Assembly (NCBI GenBank): GCA_047601745.1
Contig: JASGIS010000001.1
Span: 2,666,001 to 2,730,000, forward strand
DNA: 64,000 bases
Reading direction: 5' to 3'
Origin: JAKPAM01 sp047601745
GTDB taxonomy: Bacteria > Pseudomonadota > Gammaproteobacteria > Burkholderiales > Burkholderiaceae_E
Shown: in pieces, positions 6,477 to 15,773 of the stretch
Layout of the letters: every line of letters begins with the position of its first letter
Numbering within the stretch: the stretch's first letter is position 1
Notes under the pieces: model-generated
Database searches by the model: none
What the model was told of the DNA's origin: nothing
The model's input: only the letters and a program-made list of their open reading frames with translations
Position numbers and translations under genes: made by a program

Positions 6477-9400
6477 TTGGGAGCGGCCGTGTCTCTGAAG
6501 ACCGTCGAACTGGACGATAAGTACGCGCTCGAGCGCGGCCGTATCTTCATCACCGGTACGCAGGCGCTCGTGCGCCTGCCCCTCACGCAGCACATGCGCG
6601 ACGCGCGCGCCGGACACCGTACGGCGGGCTACATCAGCGGCTATCGCGGCTCGCCGCTGGGCGGGCTCGACAGCCAGTTGGCGAAGGCGCGCAAGCACCT
6701 GGACGCGCACGACATCGTCTTCGTGCCGGGCGTCAACGAGGATCTGGCGGCCACCGCCGTATGGGGCGCGCAGCAGGCCGAGCTGGGCGGCGAGGGCAAG
6801 TACGACGGCGTGTTCGGCATGTGGTACGGCAAAGGGCCGGGCGTGGATCGCAGCGGCGATGCGCTGCGCCACGCCAATCTCGCGGGCACCTCGCCGCTGG
6901 GCGGTGTGCTCGTGCTGATGGGCGACGACCATACCTGCGAGTCATCGACCACCTGCCACCAGAGCGAGTTCGCGATGGTGGATGCGATGATTCCGGTCCT
7001 CAGTCCCGCCGGCGTGCAGGAACTGCTCGACTACGGCGTGACCGGTTGGGCTCTGTCGCGCTATAGCGGTTGCTGGGTCGGCATCAAGTGCGTCAAGGAC
7101 ACGGTCGAAGCGACGGCCTCGATCGACGTCGATGTCGACCGGGTGCGGATCGTCCTGCCCCAGGACGTCGAACTGCCGCCCGACGGATTGAACATCCGCT
7201 TGCCGGACACGCCTCATGCGCAGGAAGCGAGGCTGCATCGCCATAAGCTCGAGGCCGTCAGCGCGTTCGCGCGCGCCAACCGGCTCGACCGCATCGTCAT
7301 CGACGGCGGCGCGCAACCCAGGCTGGGCGTGGTCTCGCACGGCAAGAGCTATCTGGACGTGCTGCAGGCGCTCGATGAACTCGATCTGTCGGAGCAGGCG
7401 GCCGCCGCGATGGGCCTGCGCTTGTACAAGGTCGGCATGCCCTGGCCGCTGGAGCCGCAGGGGGCGATCGCCTTCGCCGAAGGCTTGCAGAAGATCCTGG
7501 TGGTCGAGGAAAAACGCAGCCTGATCGAGTTCCAGCTCAAGGAACAGCTCTACGGCCGGTCGTCGGCGCCGGCCATCGTCGGCAAACGCGACGAACAGGG
7601 CCGGACGCTGTTGCAGACGGAAATGGCGCTCGACGCCAACCAGATCGCCGTCGCGATCGGCGAGCGCCTGCTGGCCTGGAACGACGATCCGGCATTGCGC
7701 GAGCGCGTCGAGCAGATCCGGCAACGTCGCCTGCCGGGCAAGCTGACCGACGTTCTCACGCGGAGTTTCTACTTCTGCAGCGGTTGTCCGCACAACTCGT
7801 CGACCGTGCTGCCCGAAGGCAGCAAAGGTTATGCCGGCATCGGTTGCAGCTGGATGGCCCAGGCCATGAATCGCGCCACGATGGGCTACACCCAGATGGG
7901 CGCCGAAGGCATGACCTGGGTCGGCGAGGCGCCGTTCTCCACGCGCGGGCACATGTTCCAGAACATCGGCGACGGCACTTATTTCCACTCGGGCCTGTTG
8001 GCCATCCGCGCGGCGGTCGCGGCGAAGACCCGCATCACCTACAAGATCCTGTTCAACGACGCGGTGGCCATGACCGGCGGCCAGAGCCACGACGGTCCGC
8101 TGGACGTGCCCACGATTGCCCATCAGGTGCGGGCCGAAGGCGTCGGGCGCATCGTCGTCGTGACCGACGAGCCGGACAAGTACCCGGCGGGCGTGCGCTG
8201 GCCCGAGGGCGTGACCATCCATCATCGCGACGAGATCGATGCGGTGCAGCGCGAACTGCGCGAGCTGCCGGGCACGACCGTGCTGATCTACGATCAGACC
8301 TGCGCCGCCGAGAAGCGGCGCCGCCGCAAGCGCGGCGCCTTTCCCGATCCGTCGAAGCGGGTCGTGATCAACGACCTGGTGTGCGAAGGCTGCGGCGACT
8401 GCGGCGAGAAATCCAACTGCGTGTCCGTGCAGCCGCTCGAAACGGCATTCGGCCGCAAGCGCCAGATCGACCAGTCGAGCTGCAACAAGGACTTCTCTTG
8501 CCTGAAGGGGTTCTGCCCCAGCTTCATCACCGTCGAAGGCGGCGGCCTGCGCAAACCCAAGGCCGTCGGCGACGGCGCCTTGTTCCCGGTACTGCCCGAG
8601 CCGCAGCGCCCGTCCATCGACGATGCCGTCTACAGCATCCTGGTGGCGGGCATGGGCGGGACCGGCGTCGTCACGATCGGCGCGATCCTCGGCATGGCCG
8701 CGCATCTCGAAGGCCGCGGCTGCGGCCTGCTGGACATGGCCGGCCTCGCGCAGAAAGGCGGCTCGGTCTGGAGCCATCTGCGCTTCGGGCCGACGCCGGA
8801 GTCGATCAAGACGATCCGCATCGCCAGCGGCGGCGCGGATCTGATCCTGGGCTGCGACATGATCGTCGCCGGCCACTCCAAGACGCTGGCGGCCGCGCGT
8901 CGGGGCGTCACCCGCGTGCTGGTGAACACGCAGGAGCTGATGCCGGGCGATTTCGCGCGCAATGCCGACATGCTGTTTCCGCGGCACGACTTGCGGCACA
9001 ACGTCACCGAAGCCGTGGGGCGGGATCGGGCCGAGTTCGTGCAGGCCGGCCGCATCGCCACGACCTTGCTGGGCGACAGCATCGCGACCAACATGTTCAT
9101 GCTGGGCTTCGCGTACCAGCGCGGCTGGATACCGATCAGCGCCGAGGCGATCGAGAAGGCGATCGAGCTCAACGGCGCGCAAAGCCGGATGAACCGCGAT
9201 GCCTTCCTGTGGGGACGGCGCACCGCGTTCGATGCCGCCGCGGTCGAGCGCCTGCTGGCGGCGAGGCGCACGGCCGGGCTCTCGCAGACTCGGCCCGGCA
9301 CGCTGGATGAACTGATCGAGCATCGCCGGCGCTTCCTGGTCGACTACCAGGACGAGCGACTGGCGCGTCGATACCTGGAGAGGGTCGATCGCGTGCGGAC

Positions 9401-9974
9401 GGCCGAACGCGCGCACTTCGGCGACGCCGCCACCGAGTTGACGGAAGCGGTCGCGCGTTACTACTTCAAGCTGCTGGCCATCAAGGACGAGTACGAAGTC
9501 GCTCGCCTGCATACGGGGACCGGCTTTCTCGAGCGCATCGGCGAACAGTTCGAAGGCGACTACCGGCTGGTGTTTCATTTCGCGCCGCCGTTGCTGCCTG
9601 GTCGGCGCGGGGCCGACGGAGAGCCGCGCAAGCGCGCGTTCGGTCCCTGGGTGCTGCCGGTGCTGCGCTTGCTGGCACGGCTGAAGGCGTTGCGCGGTAC
9701 GGCGTTCGACCCGTTCGGCCATACCCGGGAGCGCCGCGCGGACCGGGCGCTGATCGCCCGCTACGAGGGGTGGATCGACGCCGCCCTGACGGCGCTCGAA
9801 AGCTCGGACGAGCCCGCCAGGCGCGAGGCCGTCTTGGCGCTGGCCCGGCTTCCCGAGCAGATCCGGGGTTATGGCCACGTGCGCGACAAGCATCTGCAGG
9901 CGGCGCTGGCGCGCGAGGCGGAGTTGCTCGACGTCCTGCAGCGTCCCGCGATGGCGGTATCCGAGGCAGCCTGA
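6477..9974 (+). CDS. Indolepyruvate ferredoxin oxidoreductase, fused alpha/gamma type
   Basis: A 1165-residue single-chain 2-oxoacid:ferredoxin oxidoreductase that decarboxylates arylpyruvates or related 2-oxoacids to acyl-CoA and reduces ferredoxin. In order: the pyrimidine-binding domain (GTQALVRLPL, SGYRGSPLGGLD near residues 22-65), the TPP domain (CSGCPHNSST near 433; MAMTGGQSHDG near 540), iron-sulfur ligands (CEGCGDCGEKSNC near 635, then CNKDFSCLKGFC), the gamma domain (AGMGGTGVVTIGAILG near 723) and a C-terminal DUF6537 region. The start is uncertain: TTG at 6477 or, four codons on, GTG at 6489, which fits homologues better. It is the long fused form usual in Betaproteobacteria, without a separate IorB gene nearby. 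Confidence 0.9.
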   Translation: MGAAVSLKTVELDDKYALERGRIFITGTQALVRLPLTQHMRDARAGHRTAGYISGYRGSPLGGLDSQLAKARKHLDAHDIVFVPGVNEDLAATAVWGAQQAELGGEGKYDGVFGMWYGKGPGVDRSGDALRHANLAGTSPLGGVLVLMGDDHTCESSTTCHQSEFAMVDAMIPVLSPAGVQELLDYGVTGWALSRYSGCWVGIKCVKDTVEATASIDVDVDRVRIVLPQDVELPPDGLNIRLPDTPHAQEARLHRHKLEAVSAFARANRLDRIVIDGGAQPRLGVVSHGKSYLDVLQALDELDLSEQAAAAMGLRLYKVGMPWPLEPQGAIAFAEGLQKILVVEEKRSLIEFQLKEQLYGRSSAPAIVGKRDEQGRTLLQTEMALDANQIAVAIGERLLAWNDDPALRERVEQIRQRRLPGKLTDVLTRSFYFCSGCPHNSSTVLPEGSKGYAGIGCSWMAQAMNRATMGYTQMGAEGMTWVGEAPFSTRGHMFQNIGDGTYFHSGLLAIRAAVAAKTRITYKILFNDAVAMTGGQSHDGPLDVPTIAHQVRAEGVGRIVVVTDEPDKYPAGVRWPEGVTIHHRDEIDAVQRELRELPGTTVLIYDQTCAAEKRRRRKRGAFPDPSKRVVINDLVCEGCGDCGEKSNCVSVQPLETAFGRKRQIDQSSCNKDFSCLKGFCPSFITVEGGGLRKPKAVGDGALFPVLPEPQRPSIDDAVYSILVAGMGGTGVVTIGAILGMAAHLEGRGCGLLDMAGLAQKGGSVWSHLRFGPTPESIKTIRIASGGADLILGCDMIVAGHSKTLAAARRGVTRVLVNTQELMPGDFARNADMLFPRHDLRHNVTEAVGRDRAEFVQAGRIATTLLGDSIATNMFMLGFAYQRGWIPISAEAIEKAIELNGAQSRMNRDAFLWGRRTAFDAAAVERLLAARRTAGLSQTRPGTLDELIEHRRRFLVDYQDERLARRYLERVDRVRTAERAHFGDAATELTEAVARYYFKLLAIKDEYEVARLHTGTGFLERIGEQFEGDYRLVFHFAPPLLPGRRGADGEPRKRAFGPWVLPVLRLLARLKALRGTAFDPFGHTRERRADRALIARYEGWIDAALTALESSDEPARREAVLALARLPEQIRGYGHVRDKHLQAALAREAELLDVLQRPAMAVSEAA

Positions 9975-9999
9975 AGAGGCTGCCGGGTAAGCGTCGATG

Positions 10000-10014
10000 C
10001 CGGCCGAAGGCCGG
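10000..10014 (+). terminator. GC-rich hairpin after the oxidoreductase gene
   Basis: CCGGCCGAAGGCCGG forms a perfect 6-bp stem with a GAA loop, starting 26 bp after the stop at 9974. No T-tract follows, so it would be at best a Rho-assisted terminator or an RNA-stabilising hairpin. Confidence 0.35.
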
Positions 10015-10113
10015 TGCCGCCCGGCGGCGCGGCCGCAAGAAAGCCGGTTGGCGCCATGCTGGCGACCGGCAGCGGCGTAAAAGATGCGGCTCGGATGCGG
10101 CTCGTGCGAGGTA

Positions 10114-10752
10114 CTAAGGCTGCCGTGACGGGATCGGCTTGAACAACGTGACGGTATAGGTAAGCGGCTCGTTGCCGGGTCCGCAAAGCCGGCCGGTGAA
10201 CGCTGCGGACGGCATGTCTTCCGCTCCCGTTCCCAGCGGCAGCACGATGAAAGCCGGCGACAGGCAGCGGCCATCGTCATAGACGTTCCCAGACACCCAG
10301 CGCATTTCGCTTTCCGCGCGGGCGCCCGGTGTCAGGTCCAGCGGTGGCAGCACGGGACCGGGATGCATGCCGGCCGGCGCCTGCGCCACGATGGGCAGTG
10401 ATCGGTGCGCGGCGTCCAGCAGGATCGGCTCCGGTCGCGCCGGCAGCTTGCAGATCGCGTTTCCGGTGTTGCGCAGCACCAGCAGGGTGCCGGAGTGGGA
10501 CATGCCGTCGAACCAGCCGTTCCGGCTGTCCAGGCTGAGAACCAGTTGTGCTGCGTTGCAGGCGGCTGGTGCCGGTGCCGGTGCCGTTGCGGATGCCGGT
10601 GCGGGTGCCGGTGTGGGTGACATTGCGGGTGCCGGTGCGGGTGCCGTTGCCGTCGCCGGCGTCGGTGCCGTCTCGGTGACCGCGTGGCCTGCGCAGCCGG
10701 ACACGCACAGCGAAAGCAGACCCAGCGCCCATAGCGGGGGATAAGTGTTCAT
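10114..10752 (-). CDS. DUF4232 domain lipoprotein
   Basis: A 212-residue secreted lipoprotein. The N-terminus has a signal peptide ending in the lipobox LCVSGC, with Cys at about residue 20. It is followed by a ~45-residue low-complexity linker of repeated Thr/Ala/Pro units, then a DUF4232 domain from CNAAQLVLSLDS to the end, with conserved paired cysteines and the GTLLVLRNTG segment. DUF4232 domains are beta-rich and are thought to act in the envelope; no activity is established. The stop lies 2 bp from the end of the crotonase gene on its right, but the crotonase is upstream in the same direction, so the two may form an operon. Confidence 0.78.
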   Translation of the reverse strand: MNTYPPLWALGLLSLCVSGCAGHAVTETAPTPATATAPAPAPAMSPTPAPAPASATAPAPAPAACNAAQLVLSLDSRNGWFDGMSHSGTLLVLRNTGNAICKLPARPEPILLDAAHRSLPIVAQAPAGMHPGPVLPPLDLTPGARAESEMRWVSGNVYDDGRCLSPAFIVLPLGTGAEDMPSAAFTGRLCGPGNEPLTYTVTLFKPIPSRQP

Positions 10753-10754
10753 GC

Positions 10755-11582
10755 TTACCGGCCGGTGAACACCGGTACGCGTTTCTCGACGAAGGCCCGC
10801 ACCGCTTCGGCGTGGTCGGCGGTCCCCGCCGCTTCGACCAGACGTTCGGCTTCGCGATCGAGCGCCGTCTCGTAGTCGATCACCAGCGCGTCATCGAGGT
10901 TGTCCTTCATCAGCCGCAGCGCCTGCGCGGGGCCGTTGGCGAGCCGGCGCGCGAACGCGAAGGCCTCGGCCTGCAATTCGGCATCGGCAACCACCCGGTT
11001 GAACAGGCCTATCGTCTCGGCACGGCGCGCATCGACCCGCTCGCCGCCGAACATCAGCTCGCGGGCGCGGCCGGTACCGACGAGGCGGGTCAGCAGCGAC
11101 GCGATCCCGTAGTCGCCGGACAGGCCGATCCGGGCATAGCCGGTTGCCACGAACGCCGATTCGGCGGCGATCCGGACGTCGCAGGCGAGCGCGATCGACA
11201 GGCCCGCGCCGATCGCCGGCCCGGGCAGGGCGGCGACGGTCGGTTTGCGCAGCGCGACCAGCGCACCGGTCAGCAGGCGCTGGCGCTCGCGCAGGTCCGC
11301 GACGCGCTCGGCCGGGCTCATCGCACGCTTGGTGCTGCGATCGCCCATGCCCTTGACGTCGCCGCCGGCGCAGAAGCTGGTGCCGGCGCCGGTCAGCAGC
11401 ACCGCGCCGACCCCTTCGTCCTCGGCACAGCGGCGGATCATCGCCCGCAGCGCCGGGCTGAGCCTGTCCGACAGCGCGTTGCGCGCCTCGGGCCGGTTCA
11501 GCGTGATGACGGCGACCCGCTCGCGCAGCTCGCAGAGCAGTTCGTCGGTGCCGGTGTCGATGTGTCGGGGCTGGTCGTTCAT
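10755..11582 (-). CDS. Enoyl-CoA hydratase/isomerase (crotonase) family protein
   Basis: A 275-residue crotonase. The CoA/oxyanion-hole motifs are clear: ITLNRPEARNALS, GAGTSFCAGGDVKGM (about residues 60-75) and LPGPAIGAGLSIALACDVRIA (about 118-138). At the position of the first catalytic Glu of classical hydratases I see FVATGYARIGLSGDYG, without that Glu and with an Asp near the second, so the reaction may be isomerisation or hydrolysis rather than hydration. It probably works on acyl-CoA intermediates in the cytoplasm. Two 12-bp direct repeats lie just upstream of the start. Confidence 0.85.
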   Translation of the reverse strand: MNDQPRHIDTGTDELLCELRERVAVITLNRPEARNALSDRLSPALRAMIRRCAEDEGVGAVLLTGAGTSFCAGGDVKGMGDRSTKRAMSPAERVADLRERQRLLTGALVALRKPTVAALPGPAIGAGLSIALACDVRIAAESAFVATGYARIGLSGDYGIASLLTRLVGTGRARELMFGGERVDARRAETIGLFNRVVADAELQAEAFAFARRLANGPAQALRLMKDNLDDALVIDYETALDREAERLVEAAGTADHAEAVRAFVEKRVPVFTGR

Positions 11583-11603
11583 GTCATCCTCCAGGGGGGC
11601 TGT

Positions 11604-11629
11604 TGTCCGGACTTCGCTGTCCGGACTTC
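11604..11629. repeat. 12-bp direct repeat upstream of crotonase gene
   Basis: TGTCCGGACTTC occurs twice (11604-11615 and 11618-11629) with a 14-bp period. Each copy contains the palindrome TCCGGA. The pair lies 22-47 bp from the crotonase start on the reverse strand, so it could be a regulator site in its leader or promoter. Confidence 0.45.
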
Positions 11630-11747
11630 AATCCGGTCGTCGCTACGATTTGCCGTGCCGGCCATCCGCGGGGCTCCGCGACAGGCCTGAGCGGGCATCG
11701 CCCGCCGGACGGGCCGGCGCACGCGGCTTGCCCCGGCAGGATACGGA

Positions 11748-13604
11748 TCAGGCCCTGAAGCTTGCCGGTTCATCCAGTTCCTCGGCGAGGAACCCGCCGC
11801 TCTGGTGCCGCCACAACCGCGCATAGATGCCGTTCTTCTTCAGCAGCTCCGCGTGGGTGCCCTGTTCGATGATCCGGCCTTCGTCCATCACGATCAGCCG
11901 ATCCATCGCCGCGATCGTCGAGAGCCGGTGGGCGATGGCGATGACCGTCTTGCCCTGCATGACTTCGTCGAGGCTTTCCTGGATGGCCAGCTCGACCTCC
12001 GAATCGAGCGCGCTGGTCGCCTCGTCCAGCAGCAGGATCGGCGCGTTCTTCAGCATCACGCGGGCGATGGCGATCCGCTGGCGCTGACCGCCGGAGAGTT
12101 TGACGCCTCGCTCGCCGACCAGCGTGTCATAACCGCTGCGGCCGTGCGAATCGCTCAACTGCTGGATGAACTCGTCCGCTTGCGCGCGGATCGCCGCCGC
12201 GCGGATCTCGGCGTGATCCGCGTCGGGGCGCCCATAAGCGATGTTGTCGTAGATCGATCGGTGCAGCAGCGAGGTGTCCTGCGTGACCATGCCGATGGCG
12301 CTGCGCAGGCTGTCCTGGGTGACCTGCGAGATGTCCTGTCCGTCGATGCGGATCCGGCCGCGATCGATGTCGTAGAAGCGCAGCAGCAGATTGATCAGCG
12401 TGGACTTGCCGGCGCCGGAGCGTCCGACCAGGCCGATCTTCTCGCCCGCACGTACCTTCAGGCTCAGGCCGTCGAGCACCTGGCGCTCGCCGTTGTAGTT
12501 GAAGAACACCTCGTCGAACTCGACCTCGCCGCGGGTCACGCGCAATGGCGCCGCGCCCGGAACGTCCTGCACCTTCGGAACCTTGGTCAGCGTGGCGATG
12601 CCGTCCTGCACGGTGCCGATGTTCTCGAACAGCGAAGTCATCTGCCACATCACCCAGTGCGACATGCCGTTGACCCGCAGGGCCATGGCCGTGACCGCCG
12701 CCACCGCGCCGGTGCCGACTTCATTGCCGTGCCAGAGCCACAACGCATAGCCGCCCGCCGAGAAGATCAGCGCCGTCACCAGGATCTGATTGACGATCTC
12801 GAACTGGCTGACCAGGCGCATCTGCCGATAGCCGGTGTCCTTGAATTCCTCCATCGCGGCGCGCGCGAAGCGGGCCTCGCGGTGGGTGTGCGAGAACAGC
12901 TTGACGGTGGTGATGTTCGAATACGCGTCGGTCACCCGTCCGGTCATCGACGAGCGGGCATGCGCCTGCTCCTGCCCGACCTTGCCCAGGCGTGGCACGA
13001 AATACCGCATCGTCAGCCCGTACAGCAGCATCCATCCGAGGAAGGGCAGCATCAGGCGCAGGTCGAAGCCGCCGGCCAGCGCCACGATCGCGAAGAAATA
13101 GACGCCGATGCCGAGCGCGATCTCGCAGAACGTGAACAGCACCTCGCGCACGGCCAGCGCGGTCTGCATGACCTTGGTCGTCACGCGGCCCGCGAATTCG
13201 TCCGAGAAGAACGACAGGCTTTGCCGCAGCATCATCCGGTGGAAGTCCCAGCGCAGTCGAAGCGGCAGATTGATCGCCAGGATCTGGTGCTGCACCATCG
13301 TGCGCAGCGCCACGATCCCGATGCTGGCGATCAGCACGATGGCGATGCCCCACAGCACGCGGCGCTCGTGCGCCGAGGCCGCCTCTCCGGCATGCCAGGC
13401 CGACAGCAGATCCACGACCTGGCCGAGAAACGCGAACAGCCAGGCCTCGTAGATCGAAACGCCGGCGCTGAACACCGCCAGCGCGACCAGGTAGCGGCGC
13501 GATCCGCGCGTGCAGGCCCACAGGAACGGGAAGAATCCCTTCGGCAGCGGCGGGACGTTTTCGGGTGGAAAAGGGTTGAGTTGGTTTTCGAACCTGCGAA
13601 ACAA
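11748..13604 (-). CDS. ABC exporter, fused permease and ATPase (lipid A exporter/MsbA-like)
   Basis: A 618-residue half-transporter if started at TTG 13604 (FRRFENQLNPFPPE...), where homologues begin; the frame stays open to 13862 without similarity. Six membrane segments occupy residues ~20-320. The ATPase has Walker A GLVGRSGAGKST (about 390), signature KLSGGQRQRIAIARVML and Walker B LLLDEATSALD. It resembles a widespread betaproteobacterial clade near MsbA with the N-terminal motif P-x-x-x-x-G-FFPFLWACTRG. The ligand (lipid, drug or peptide) is unknown. The GGAG that would serve as its ribosome-binding site lies inside a dispersed repeat at 13607-13701, so its leader seems to be replaced sequence. 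Confidence 0.85.
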   Translation of the reverse strand: MFRRFENQLNPFPPENVPPLPKGFFPFLWACTRGSRRYLVALAVFSAGVSIYEAWLFAFLGQVVDLLSAWHAGEAASAHERRVLWGIAIVLIASIGIVALRTMVQHQILAINLPLRLRWDFHRMMLRQSLSFFSDEFAGRVTTKVMQTALAVREVLFTFCEIALGIGVYFFAIVALAGGFDLRLMLPFLGWMLLYGLTMRYFVPRLGKVGQEQAHARSSMTGRVTDAYSNITTVKLFSHTHREARFARAAMEEFKDTGYRQMRLVSQFEIVNQILVTALIFSAGGYALWLWHGNEVGTGAVAAVTAMALRVNGMSHWVMWQMTSLFENIGTVQDGIATLTKVPKVQDVPGAAPLRVTRGEVEFDEVFFNYNGERQVLDGLSLKVRAGEKIGLVGRSGAGKSTLINLLLRFYDIDRGRIRIDGQDISQVTQDSLRSAIGMVTQDTSLLHRSIYDNIAYGRPDADHAEIRAAAIRAQADEFIQQLSDSHGRSGYDTLVGERGVKLSGGQRQRIAIARVMLKNAPILLLDEATSALDSEVELAIQESLDEVMQGKTVIAIAHRLSTIAAMDRLIVMDEGRIIEQGTHAELLKKNGIYARLWRHQSGGFLAEELDEPASFRA

Positions 13605-13938
13605 GACTGGGACTCCAAAGCCGGAAGGTATTCGTACCGTGCGCGGGCGGTCGCTGACGTGACGGGGGGCCACGGTTTTCAGCGTTGGCGGCGTCGTGCG
13701 GCCACCGTATTTTGCAGCGGCTGCGACCGCTGCGTGACCCGGCACGGTGCCGGCCGGAACGGAGCCGGCCGGTTGCAGTAGATCACCGGAGCATTGCCAT
13801 TGCGGCGGGCGGGGGCTTGCGGGGCTTCGTCCTTCGACTGCGCGCAAGGGAGGCACCGGCACGTCGGAATGCCGGGACTAAACAGCCTGGAGTCGAGCGG
13901 GAGCCTGTAGACGGTGCGTGCTGCTCCCGTCGCTGTCG
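13605..13938. other. 334-bp intergenic region with dispersed repeat
   Basis: This gap lies upstream of the ABC exporter and downstream of the SDR gene. Its first 97 bp are the dispersed repeat described separately. The rest has GC-rich dyads, such as two CCGGCCGG blocks seven bases apart around 13752-13776, and no credible gene. Confidence 0.6.
13607..13701 (+). repeat. Dispersed repeat, copy 1
   Basis: This 95-bp stretch, starting CTGGGACTCCAAAGCCGG and ending near GCGTCGTGCGG, matches 21095-21191 in the same orientation with about 85% identity by eye. It contains the hairpin GGTATTCGTACC with a TTCG loop. In copy 2 the stem base A is replaced by G, keeping a G-T pair. It ends three bases short of the TTG start of the ABC exporter. 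Confidence 0.75.
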
Positions 13939-14685
13939 TCAGCTATAGAATATGCCGCCGTCCACATTGAGCGCCTGGCCCGTCACGAAGGCGGAGTCGT
14001 CGGATGCGAAAAACGCGACCGGACCGACGACATCCTCCGGCTGGCCAAGCCGATGCAGGTCCGTGATTTTCTCGAAGTAAGCGACTCGTTCCGGACTCTG
14101 AAGGTTGTTGCGCCCCATCTCGGTCAGAATGATGCCCGGACATACGGCGTTGACAGTGATGCCGTCGCCGCCGAATTCCATCGACGAAACGCGCGTGAAA
14201 CCCACGACGGCGGACTTCGACGCAGCGTAGTGTGACTGCCCGGGGCCGCCCGTGCGAGCGGCAAGCGAGGCGATATTGACGATGCGCCCGTAGCGCCGCT
14301 CCTTCATGTGGACGACGACGGCTTGCGTCATCAGGAAGACGCCGCGGACGTTCACCGCGAAGGTCTGGTCCCAGTGTTCGGGCGTGGTTTCGTCGATGTT
14401 CGCCAACCGCAGGATTCCCGCATTGTTGACGAGAACGTCGATGTGCCCGAGTCCGGCGACGGCCTCGGAAACCGTGCGCCGGCAATCGTCGATCTGACTG
14501 ACGTCGGCAAGCACCGGAAGGCATTGGCGGCCGAGCTTCTCGACCTCCGCAACGGTCTCGAGCAGAGCGCCCTGTTGAGCGGCGATGTCGGTCAGCGCGA
14601 GGTTGTAGCCCCGGTTGGCGAGTCCGAGCGCGATGGCGCGTCCGATTCCCCGGCTGGCTCCGGTGACGATGGCATGTCTGGTCAT
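13939..14685 (-). CDS. SDR family NAD(P)-dependent oxidoreductase
   Basis: A 248-residue classical short-chain dehydrogenase. Cofactor motif TGASRGIG is at residues 8-15, NNAG near 88, and the catalytic Ser-Tyr-Lys set at NIASLAARTGGPGQSHYAASKSA (about 138-160). Asp in LALTDIAAQ after strand 2 suggests NAD+ preference. It is last in a leftward operon with a PfkB kinase and a class II aldolase. The likely job is to oxidise a polyol or sugar acid to the keto form that the kinase then uses. A FabG-like name would fit by similarity, but the context argues for carbohydrate catabolism. Confidence 0.9.
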   Translation of the reverse strand: MTRHAIVTGASRGIGRAIALGLANRGYNLALTDIAAQQGALLETVAEVEKLGRQCLPVLADVSQIDDCRRTVSEAVAGLGHIDVLVNNAGILRLANIDETTPEHWDQTFAVNVRGVFLMTQAVVVHMKERRYGRIVNIASLAARTGGPGQSHYAASKSAVVGFTRVSSMEFGGDGITVNAVCPGIILTEMGRNNLQSPERVAYFEKITDLHRLGQPEDVVGPVAFFASDDSAFVTGQALNVDGGIFYS

Positions 14686-14785
14686 CTGATATTCCTGCTG
14701 CGGTGAAAGCTGCTGACGATCGGGCTAGAGTCTTCGGGTCGCATTTCCGGACGGTGAACCGGTTTCCGACTCACCTGGCAATGCT

Positions 14786-15739
14786 CTAGGGCTTGCGGAC
14801 GGAGAGCGTGTTCATCGCCCGCACCGTTTCTTCGAACGAGACCAGGTTGGCGCCGGAGCCGAGCCCGGTGGCAACGATGGCGGCCGTCGCCGTCGCCAGT
14901 CTCGCGCAGTCCAACAGGTCCCAGTCGCGAACGAGGCCGACGATGAAGCCGCCGGTGTAGGCGTCACCGCAGCCGGAGGTATCGCGCACCGTCACCTCGA
15001 ATGCCGGTACCGTGAAGTGCCGTCCGTCGCGCGTCATGATGAAGGATCCGTTTTCGCCGAGGGAGATGGCGCAGGCGCCGGCGCCTTTTTCGATGAAGTA
15101 TCGGGCACAGGCCGTCGGGTCATCGGTGCCGAGCAGAGCGTGGGTCTCGTCGATGCTCGGCATGAAGAAGTCGACGTAGGGCAGCAAGGGCTCGACCAGC
15201 GCGAGCGTCTTTCCGTGTGCCTGAATGAGGTCGAGCGTCGTGATGCAGCCAGCCGCCTTGGCGTCGCGCAACAGCGCCACCGACGGCTCGCCATCCATCG
15301 CCAGCAGCGAGCCGACGCCGCCGAGATGCAGCACCTTGCTGCGGCAGGCGGCCTGTTGCACCTTGGGCGAGATGCGCCAGCGGGCGGAGGCTCCGCGCGC
15401 GTGCAGCACGGGGCGCGATCCGTCGGGGCGGATCGGCAGAATGGTGGCGGATGTGGGAACGCCGGCCATTCTCTCCATGAGGGAGATGTCGATGCCCTCG
15501 CGTTGCATCGCGTTCAATACCCAATCCGCCTTCTCGTCGGTGCCGACGGCGCCGACGGCGAGCGCTTTCAATCCCAGGCGCGCGCAGGGCACGACCGTGC
15601 CGCCCGCAGTGCCGGCGACGGTCAGCCGGATTTCATCGATGAGTGCGCGCCCTTGCCCGGCAGGAATTTCAGTGACAGGGACGCCGAGGATATCCAGGAT
15701 GTAGGTGCCGCAGACGCTGACGTCGTGTGCATGTGCCAT
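14786..15739 (-). CDS. PfkB family carbohydrate kinase
   Basis: A 317-residue sugar kinase of the ribokinase fold. The N-terminal glycine motif is seen as RLTVAGTAGGTVVPCARLG (residues ~37-56). The C-terminal signature DTSGCGDAYTGGFIVGLV (near 255) holds the GxGD anion hole and catalytic Asp. It would transfer phosphate from ATP to a sugar or keto-acid hydroxyl. Its position between SDR and class II aldolase genes fits a dehydrogenase-kinase-aldolase route. The exact substrate is not readable from sequence. Confidence 0.9.
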   Translation of the reverse strand: MAHAHDVSVCGTYILDILGVPVTEIPAGQGRALIDEIRLTVAGTAGGTVVPCARLGLKALAVGAVGTDEKADWVLNAMQREGIDISLMERMAGVPTSATILPIRPDGSRPVLHARGASARWRISPKVQQAACRSKVLHLGGVGSLLAMDGEPSVALLRDAKAAGCITTLDLIQAHGKTLALVEPLLPYVDFFMPSIDETHALLGTDDPTACARYFIEKGAGACAISLGENGSFIMTRDGRHFTVPAFEVTVRDTSGCGDAYTGGFIVGLVRDWDLLDCARLATATAAIVATGLGSGANLVSFEETVRAMNTLSVRKP

Positions 15740-15773
15740 GGGGCATGTCTCGCGATTGTTTGGTGCTTAGGAG

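Noticed and set aside
7784..9310. 508-residue + strand frame inside the oxidoreductase gene
   Set aside because: Arg/Ala-rich shifted-frame translation of the real gene.
6942..10280. 1112-residue reverse-strand frame opposite the indolepyruvate oxidoreductase gene
   Set aside because: It is His/Arg/Ala-rich antisense with no family motif, opposite a fully recognisable enzyme.
13607..13640. Possible tRNA-Trp-like anticodon loop (CTCCAAA) in the dispersed repeat
   Set aside because: The bases either side do not form a 5-bp anticodon stem and no acceptor stem is found, so it is not a tRNA fragment.
11805..13781. 658-residue + strand frame opposite the ABC exporter
   Set aside because: No domain; the reverse strand has complete ABC motifs.
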